The notes below the pieces were generated by a model that saw only the letters and a program-made list of their open reading frames with translations, was not told the origin of the DNA and ran no database searches. This document shows positions 58,469-64,000 of a stretch of 64,000 nucleotides of DNA, one piece after another. The stretch's first letter is position 1. Each line of letters begins with the position of its first letter. Both the position numbers and the translations under genes were made by a program. The stretch is from Janthinobacterium agaricidamnosum. Lineage in GTDB: Bacteria; Pseudomonadota; Gammaproteobacteria; Burkholderiales; Burkholderiaceae_D. The stretch spans positions 5,704,001-5,768,000 of the forward strand of contig NZ_CP033019.1 of the NCBI RefSeq assembly GCF_003667705.1, written 5' to 3'.

Positions 58469-59719
58469 TTATTTAATACGTACGATGTTCGCGCCGACGG
58501 CCGACAATTTGACTTCCATGCGGTCGTAGCCGCGGTCGAGGTGATAGATGCGGTCGATCAGGGTTTCGCCGTCGGCGGCCAGGGCCGCGATCACCAGCGA
58601 GGCCGAGGCGCGCAGGTCGGTCGCCATCACGGGTGCGCCGCGCAGCTGCTTGACGCCGGCGATGATGGCCGTGTTGCCCTCGATGGTGATGTCGGCGCCC
58701 AGGCGGTTCATTTCCTGCACGTGCATGTAGCGGTTCTCGAAAATCGTCTCGGTGACGCGGCTGGCGCCGTTGGCGATGGTGTTGACGGCCATGAACTGCG
58801 CCTGCATGTCGGTCGGGAAGCCCGGGTATTCCGTCGTGCGGAAGCTGACGGGGTTCGGACGGGCCGACATCTCGGCACGGATCCAGTCGGCGCCGAAGGT
58901 CATCGTCAGGCCCATGGCGCGCAGCTTGTCGAGCGCCGCGTCGAGAATGTCGGTGCGCACGTTGCGCAGGGTGATGTCGCCGCCGGTGGCCGCCACGGCG
59001 CACAGGAAGGTACCCGTTTCGATACGGTCGGCGATCACCGCGTGCGAGGCGCCGTGCAAGGCGTCCACGCCCTGGATCACCAGGCGGCTGGTGCCGATGC
59101 CGTCGATCTTCGCGCCCATGGCCACCAGCAGGTGCGCCAGGTCGGTGACTTCCGGTTCGCAGGCGGCGTTTTCCAGGATGGTCTCGCCTTCGGCCAGGGT
59201 CGCGGCCATCAGCAGATTTTCGGTGCCGGTGACGGTGATCATGTCGGTGACGATGCGCGCGCCCTTGAGCTTGGCGCACTTGGCGTAGATGTAGCCCGCT
59301 TCGATGCGGATCTCGGCGCCCAGCGCTTCCAGGCCCTTGATGTGCTGGTCGACGGGGCGCGAACCGATGGCGCAGCCGCCCGGCAGCGAGACCTTGGCTT
59401 CGCCGAAGCGCGCCAGCATGGGGCCCAGCACGAGGATCGAGGCGCGCATGGTTTTCACCAGCTCATACGGCGCTTCCAGGGTGTCGATGGCGCTGCCGTT
59501 GAGAACCACGCGGTCGCCGTCCTGCTGCACTTTCAGGCCCGTCTGGCCCAGCAATTTGAGCATGGTGGCCACGTCGTGCAAATGCGGCACGTTGGTCAGG
59601 TCCAGGTCGCCCGCGGTCAAGAGACCCGCGCACAGGATGGGCAGGGCGGCGTTTTTCGCGCCGGAGATGGCGATGTCGCCGTTCAGGCGGTTGCCGCCGT
59701 TGATGAGGAGCTTGTCCAT
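58469..59719 (-). CDS. murA: UDP-N-acetylglucosamine 1-carboxyvinyltransferase
   Basis: A 416-residue enzyme for the first committed step of peptidoglycan synthesis. K22 in [10 protein letters not shown] and the catalytic, fosfomycin-reactive cysteine C116 in [11 protein letters not shown] are present, and [13 protein letters not shown] follows. The gene is four bases from the BolA-family gene and 12 from hisG, a conserved Burkholderiales arrangement. Confidence 0.97.
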   Translation of the reverse strand: MDKLLINGGNRLNGDIAISGAKNAALPILCAGLLTAGDLDLTNVPHLHDVATMLKLLGQTGLKVQQDGDRVVLNGSAIDTLEAPYELVKTMRASILVLGPMLARFGEAKVSLPGGCAIGSRPVDQHIKGLEALGAEIRIEAGYIYAKCAKLKGARIVTDMITVTGTENLLMAATLAEGETILENAACEPEVTDLAHLLVAMGAKIDGIGTSRLVIQGVDALHGASHAVIADRIETGTFLCAVAATGGDITLRNVRTDILDAALDKLRAMGLTMTFGADWIRAEMSARPNPVSFRTTEYPGFPTDMQAQFMAVNTIANGASRVTETIFENRYMHVQEMNRLGADITIEGNTAIIAGVKQLRGAPVMATDLRASASLVIAALAADGETLIDRIYHLDRGYDRMEVKLSAVGANIVRIK

Positions 59720-59723
59720 GTGC

Positions 59724-59960
59724 TTATCCTTGGAATTCTTCAGGTGTCAGGGTTTTCATCGACAGCGCGTGGATTTCTTCGCGCATGCGGTCGCCCAGCG
59801 CCGCGTAGACGATCTGGTGACGCTGGATCAGGCGCTTGCCGGCAAACGCGGGCGAGACGATCACGGCCTGGAAGTGCTGGCCATCGCCCTCCACTTCGAG
59901 GTGCGTGCATTCGAGGCCGGCCGACAGGTAGCCGTGGATCAGTTCTGGAGTGGTGGTCAC
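59724..59960 (-). CDS. BolA/IbaG family protein
   Basis: A 78-residue BolA-fold protein: [51 protein letters not shown] with the conserved histidine near HQIVY. The length and its place directly before murA match IbaG (YrbA), which interacts with monothiol glutaredoxins in iron-sulfur metabolism. Confidence 0.92.
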   Translation of the reverse strand: MTTTPELIHGYLSAGLECTHLEVEGDGQHFQAVIVSPAFAGKRLIQRHQIVYAALGDRMREEIHALSMKTLTPEEFQG

Positions 59961-60006
59961 GATAAGTCCTTGATATTGAATAATGTAGTGATGTGATGTG
60001 CCGTAA

Positions 60007-60764
60007 TCAATGGCGCAATCTGTAACCGCTTTTCAGCAGGCGGATCGATGCCAGCGCCAGGATCACGAGGAAGCCGGCGACGATGGAAAGACTGAGCCAC
60101 GGGCTGACGTCGGACACGCCGAAGAAGCCGTAGCGGAAGCCGTCGATCATGTAGAAGAAGGGGTTCAGGTGCGATACCGTCTGCCAGAATGGCGGCAGCG
60201 AGTGGATCGAATAGAACACGCCCGACAAAAAGGTGGCCGGCATGATCAAAAAGTTCTGGAAGGCGGCCAGCTGGTCGAATTTCTCGGCCCAGATGCCGGC
60301 GATCAGGCCCATTGTGCCCAGCATGGCGGCGCCGAGAAACGCGAAGATGACGATCCACAGCGGCGCGACAAACGACAGGTCGGCGAACCAGCAGGTGATG
60401 GCAAACACGCCAAAGCCCACGGCCAGGCCGCGCGCGACGGAAGCGAGTACATACGCCGAGAAGATTTCCCAGTGCGACAGGGGCGTGAGCAGCACGAACA
60501 CCAGGTTGCCTGTGATCTTGGACTGGATCAGCGAGGACGAGGAATTGGCAAACGCGTTTTGCAGCACGCTCATCATCACCAGGCCGGGAATCAGAAAGGC
60601 CGTGTAGCTGACGCCGGGGCTCGGCTCCACGCGGCCGTCGAGCACATGGCCGAACACCAGCAGGTACAGCATCGACGTGAGCACGGGTGCGGCCACGGTT
60701 TGCGTCGCCACTTTCCAGAAGCGCAGCGTCTCTTTGTAGACGAGGGTGCGGAATCCTGTCGAAA

Positions 60765-60768
<4 letters not shown>
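60007..60768 (-). CDS. ABC-2 type exporter permease (YadH-like)
   Basis: A 253-residue membrane protein with six helices of the ABC-2 permease type (GFRTLVYKETLRFWKV, FLIPGLVMMSVLQNAFAN, LAAFQNFLIMPATFLSGVFYS). Its start overlaps the ATPase gene stop by four bases. Substrate unknown; the pair sits in an envelope-related gene row beside the mla genes. Confidence 0.9.
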
Positions 60769-61682
<914 letters not shown>

Positions 61683-61893
61683 GTGCTTGTTTCAAGTGTA
61701 ATGCGTCTGGTGTGATGCGCCAGTTGCCGGAGACATCCAGGCCGGCAGGCCGGTGCAGGGCGCCACCTTCAGGCGAGGACGGCGCAACAGTCAATTATAG
61801 TTGGAAAATTCGTGGAACACTTGGAGATCAATCCGGCGGCGCTGCTGGCCTGCCGGCTTGAAAGCTACTGCTGATGCGGGGAGTGGGACAGGA

Positions 61894-62241
61894 TCAATGA
61901 TGATGCAGGTCGGACGGGCTGCGTTCGGCGTGGCCGCCGGCGCTGGCGCAGTCGTCGGCCGTCAACGTGCTCGAGACGAGCGAGCAGACGCCATACAGCT
62001 TGGTGAGGTTTTTCAGGTTGTTCGGCAGGTTTTTCAGCTCCAGCACGGCGCCCGCATCCTGCGCCGCGCGCTGCCACGTCAGCATGACGGACACGGCGGC
62101 CGAATCGACGGCCTTGACGTTGCGCAAGTCGAACTTGGTCTGACCCGAGCGGATGGCGTCCAGACCCTGCTCCAATGCCGAAGTGGCATTGTGCACGGTC
62201 AGGGAAGTCAGGGACTGCAAGGTGTCGAGAGAGTCGGGCAT
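61894..62241 (-). CDS. mlaB: STAS-domain protein MlaB
   Basis: A 115-residue STAS protein that would bind the MlaF ATPase. The phosphorylatable-site motif appears as VDSAAVSVML at about 45-54. The C-terminus is polar and ends in three histidines. It follows mlaC in the cluster, as expected for the cytoplasmic accessory subunit. Confidence 0.8.
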   Translation of the reverse strand: MPDSLDTLQSLTSLTVHNATSALEQGLDAIRSGQTKFDLRNVKAVDSAAVSVMLTWQRAAQDAGAVLELKNLPNNLKNLTKLYGVCSLVSSTLTADDCASAGGHAERSPSDLHHH

Positions 62242-62293
62242 GGCGTCGGGCTGCGCTGGTCTGGAGCTGGGTCTGGAGCTATATGATAGCCGA

Positions 62294-62929
62294 TTATTTG
62301 GCTTTGGCAGCGGGACGGCTGGCCAGGGCCTTGTTTTTTGCCTGCAAGGTCTTGATCAGGCCATCGATGCCGCCCTTGCTGATCTCGCTGGCGAAGCTGC
62401 TTTTGTACGTTTCCACCAGCCACGCGCCCAGCACGTTGATGTCATAGATCTTCCAGCCGGACGGGGTTTTCGCCACGCGGTAGTTCAGGGGCACGGGTTC
62501 GCCGCGCGCCACGTTGACCTGCGAACGCACTTCCACTTCCGTGTCAGCCGGGTCGGCGCGCAGCGGCTTGAATTCCACGGTTTCGTTCTTGATCTGCGAC
62601 AGGGCGCCCGAATACGTGTAGATCAGCAAGGTGCGGAATTCCGCCGACAGCTGCTTTTGCTGGTCCGGCGTGGCGTCGCGCCAGAAGCGGCCGGCGGCCA
62701 GGGCCGTCATGCGCTGGAAATCCACGTAAGGCAGGATTTTGCTTTCCACCAACTCGGTGACGCGCTTGATATCGCCAGCCTGGATGGCCTTGTCGTTCTT
62801 GGCCGTGTCGATCACATCCTGGCTTATGCGCTTGACCAAGACGTCCGGCGCTTCGACAGCAGGAGCGGCCTGGGCGGCGGTGGCAAAGGCGATGGTCGCC
62901 ATCGCCAGCAGTTGTTTCATCAATTTCAT
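62294..62929 (-). CDS. mlaC: Phospholipid-binding protein MlaC
   Basis: A 211-residue periplasmic shuttle that carries phospholipids between the MlaA outer-membrane and MlaFEDB inner-membrane complexes. A signal peptide ends near AQA at residue 21. The body has the Ttg2D/MlaC pattern (VESKILPYVDFQRMTALAAGRFWRDATPDQQKQL, RTLLIYTYSGAL). The start at 62929 follows GAAAGGTAGAACC; upstream in-frame starts are less likely. Confidence 0.93.
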   Translation of the reverse strand: MKLMKQLLAMATIAFATAAQAAPAVEAPDVLVKRISQDVIDTAKNDKAIQAGDIKRVTELVESKILPYVDFQRMTALAAGRFWRDATPDQQKQLSAEFRTLLIYTYSGALSQIKNETVEFKPLRADPADTEVEVRSQVNVARGEPVPLNYRVAKTPSGWKIYDINVLGAWLVETYKSSFASEISKGGIDGLIKTLQAKNKALASRPAAKAK

Positions 62930-63001
62930 GGTTCTACCTTTCATGGTGTTGCTATGCACCGGCTGGCGTTGATCGCAGCCGTGGTGTTTCTGTACCGGAG
63001 T

Positions 63002-63883
63002 TTACTCCTGGGGCCTGGCCTCGGAAGCAACGGTATTGCTACCAGATGTTACGAGGTCCGCTGGCGCCACCTCGGCGGCGGCCGTGGCCGCAGGCGCGTC
63101 ATTGGCAACTTGCGGTTTTGCCTCGTACTCCGGCTCGTAATCGCTGCTGTCGTTTTTTGGCACTTTGCGGTCGCGGCGGTCCGTATCGCCGTCGAAAACC
63201 TTGCTTTCACGCGCTTGCAGGAAGCCGTCGCGGATGAATTCATAACGGTCCAGCGCGGCCGCTTCCATCAGGTTGGTCGCGTCGAGCAGCGCGGCGCGCT
63301 TGTCGACCACGCGCGTCACCGTGCCGATATTGCGTACATTGACGGGATCCTTGTAGCGCCATGGGTCGCCCGCGATATCGAGCGGCAAGGCCACCGTGTC
63401 GCGCACGGTCGATGGGCCCAGCAGCGGCAGCATCACGTACGGACCCGACTGGACGCCGTACCAGCCCAGGGTCTGGCCAAAGTCTTCGTTATGCTTGGGA
63501 ATGCCGGCCTGCGACGCGATGTCGATCAGGCCGAGGATGCCGAAGGTCGAGTTCATGCTGACGCGCACGACGTCTTGCAAGCCCGCTTCACCCTTGCCTT
63601 GCAGCAAGTTGTTCACGGCACTCCACACATCGGCCAGGTTGCCGAAGAAGTTGCCCACGCCCGTTTGCACGAACGACGGCGTCACCGTCTTGTAGGCCGT
63701 GGCGACCGGTTTCAGGGCCACCTGGTCAACGGTATCGTTGAACTTGAACATCGCGCGGTTATACCCTTCCAGCGGGTCGCGCGGATTGGTGCCGGTGGCG
63801 CAGGCGCTCACGCTGGCGGCGATGGCCATGGCCAGGCCGATACGCGCCAGGCTGCCTTGGGGTTTCTTGGTCGACTCGCTCAT
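63002..63883 (-). CDS. mlaA: MlaA (VacJ) outer-membrane lipoprotein
   Basis: A 293-residue lipoprotein with lipobox VSAC (C28). The VacJ domain covers about 33-230: DPLEGYNRAMFKFNDTVDQVALKPVATAYK, VWSAVNNLLQGK and LGWYGVQSGPYVMLPLLGPSTVRD are characteristic. A low-complexity, charged C-terminal tail follows. MlaA removes mislocalised phospholipids from the outer leaflet. The start overlaps the mlaD stop by four bases. Confidence 0.95.
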   Translation of the reverse strand: MSESTKKPQGSLARIGLAMAIAASVSACATGTNPRDPLEGYNRAMFKFNDTVDQVALKPVATAYKTVTPSFVQTGVGNFFGNLADVWSAVNNLLQGKGEAGLQDVVRVSMNSTFGILGLIDIASQAGIPKHNEDFGQTLGWYGVQSGPYVMLPLLGPSTVRDTVALPLDIAGDPWRYKDPVNVRNIGTVTRVVDKRAALLDATNLMEAAALDRYEFIRDGFLQARESKVFDGDTDRRDRKVPKNDSSDYEPEYEAKPQVANDAPAATAAAEVAPADLVTSGSNTVASEARPQE

Positions 63884-64000
63884 TTGCTGTCCTTTCCTTC
63901 CGCTGCCTTGCTGTAGATGAACTGATTGATCAGGTCTTCCAGCACTGTGGCCGATTGAGTACGGGCGATCTTGTCGCCCTCTGCCAGGTTCGCCAAATCG
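63880..64000 (-). CDS. mlaD: MlaD, C-terminal end only
   Basis: Forty residues of C-terminus are visible, reading DLANLAEGDKIARTQSATVL and then EDLINQFIYSKAAEGKDSK before the TGA. This matches the end of MlaD, the MCE-domain subunit of the inner-membrane phospholipid transporter. The gene continues beyond the window. The stop overlaps the mlaA ATG. Confidence 0.8.
   Translation of the reverse strand, partial: DLANLAEGDKIARTQSATVLEDLINQFIYSKAAEGKDSK

Noticed and set aside
57896..59965. Plus-strand open frame of 689 residues opposite murA and hisG
   Set aside because: Mirror frame of murA/hisG; low-complexity His/Arg/Gly composition and no ribosome site.

Overview
The window is high-GC chromosomal DNA of a betaproteobacterium, most likely an Oxalobacteraceae member of the Janthinobacterium/Duganella/Massilia type. 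This rests on gene content and order: an mla lipid-transport cluster followed by yadGH-like ABC genes, bolA, murA, a his operon with short-form hisG, hit and tatABC, plus priA next to hemE. No rRNA, tRNA, CRISPR array, insertion sequence or prophage was seen. Names are family assignments made by reading the protein sequences; no database search was run.

Layout. 1-1.4 kb: end of an ABC permease gene and its ATPase. 1.6-1.9 kb: a CzcE-like periplasmic protein. 2.0-4.25 kb: ahpC-ahpF (minus strand) behind a well-formed OxyR-type site. 4.4-7.9 kb: a DUF3597 protein and a large NMT1-PAS-GGDEF-EAL sensor. 8.0-14.0 kb: a complete ribose operon rbsB-A-C-R-K-D with a perfect LacI-type palindrome upstream. 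14.2-15.1 kb: a DMT exporter with two MarR-like palindromes at its promoter. 15.2-19.3 kb: a four-gene cluster of three zinc-ribbon membrane proteins and a glycine-zipper lipoprotein, function unknown. 19.6-22.6 kb: a YgiQ radical SAM protein, DUF4404 and VF530-type small proteins. 22.7-27.2 kb: two tandem, exported M3 metallopeptidases. 27.4-28.5 kb: slyX and a RelE-type toxin/antitoxin pair. 28.5-37.1 kb: rep-type helicase, AtaL-like protein, a degenerate HD-GYP protein, an orphan Lpd-like flavoprotein with a divergent ArgP-like LysR gene, and priA.

37.1-37.9 kb is the only long non-coding stretch. It is visibly AT-rich and holds seven DnaA-box-like 9-mers, a 23-bp direct repeat and two perfect IHF-consensus matches. 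It resembles an origin or a DnaA-titrating/reactivating locus although dnaA is not nearby. This is the most interesting signal in the window.

37.9-48.5 kb: hemE (minus), then plus-strand genes for an S9 peptidase that overlaps a very long Snf2-type helicase gene, a small membrane protein, a DUF885 metallohydrolase and a coiled-coil membrane protein. 48.6-64 kb: a long minus-strand gene train, read from right to left: mlaD (partial), mlaA, mlaC, mlaB, an ABC-2 exporter pair, a bolA-family gene, murA, hisG, hisD, a solitary adenine-type DNA methyltransferase, hisC, hisB, hisH, hisA, hisF, hisI, hisE, hit, tatA, tatB and tatC. Many neighbours overlap by 4 bases, which suggests translational coupling. 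Envelope lipid maintenance, peptidoglycan precursor synthesis, histidine synthesis and Tat export are thus physically linked, with the methyltransferase as an unexpected passenger.
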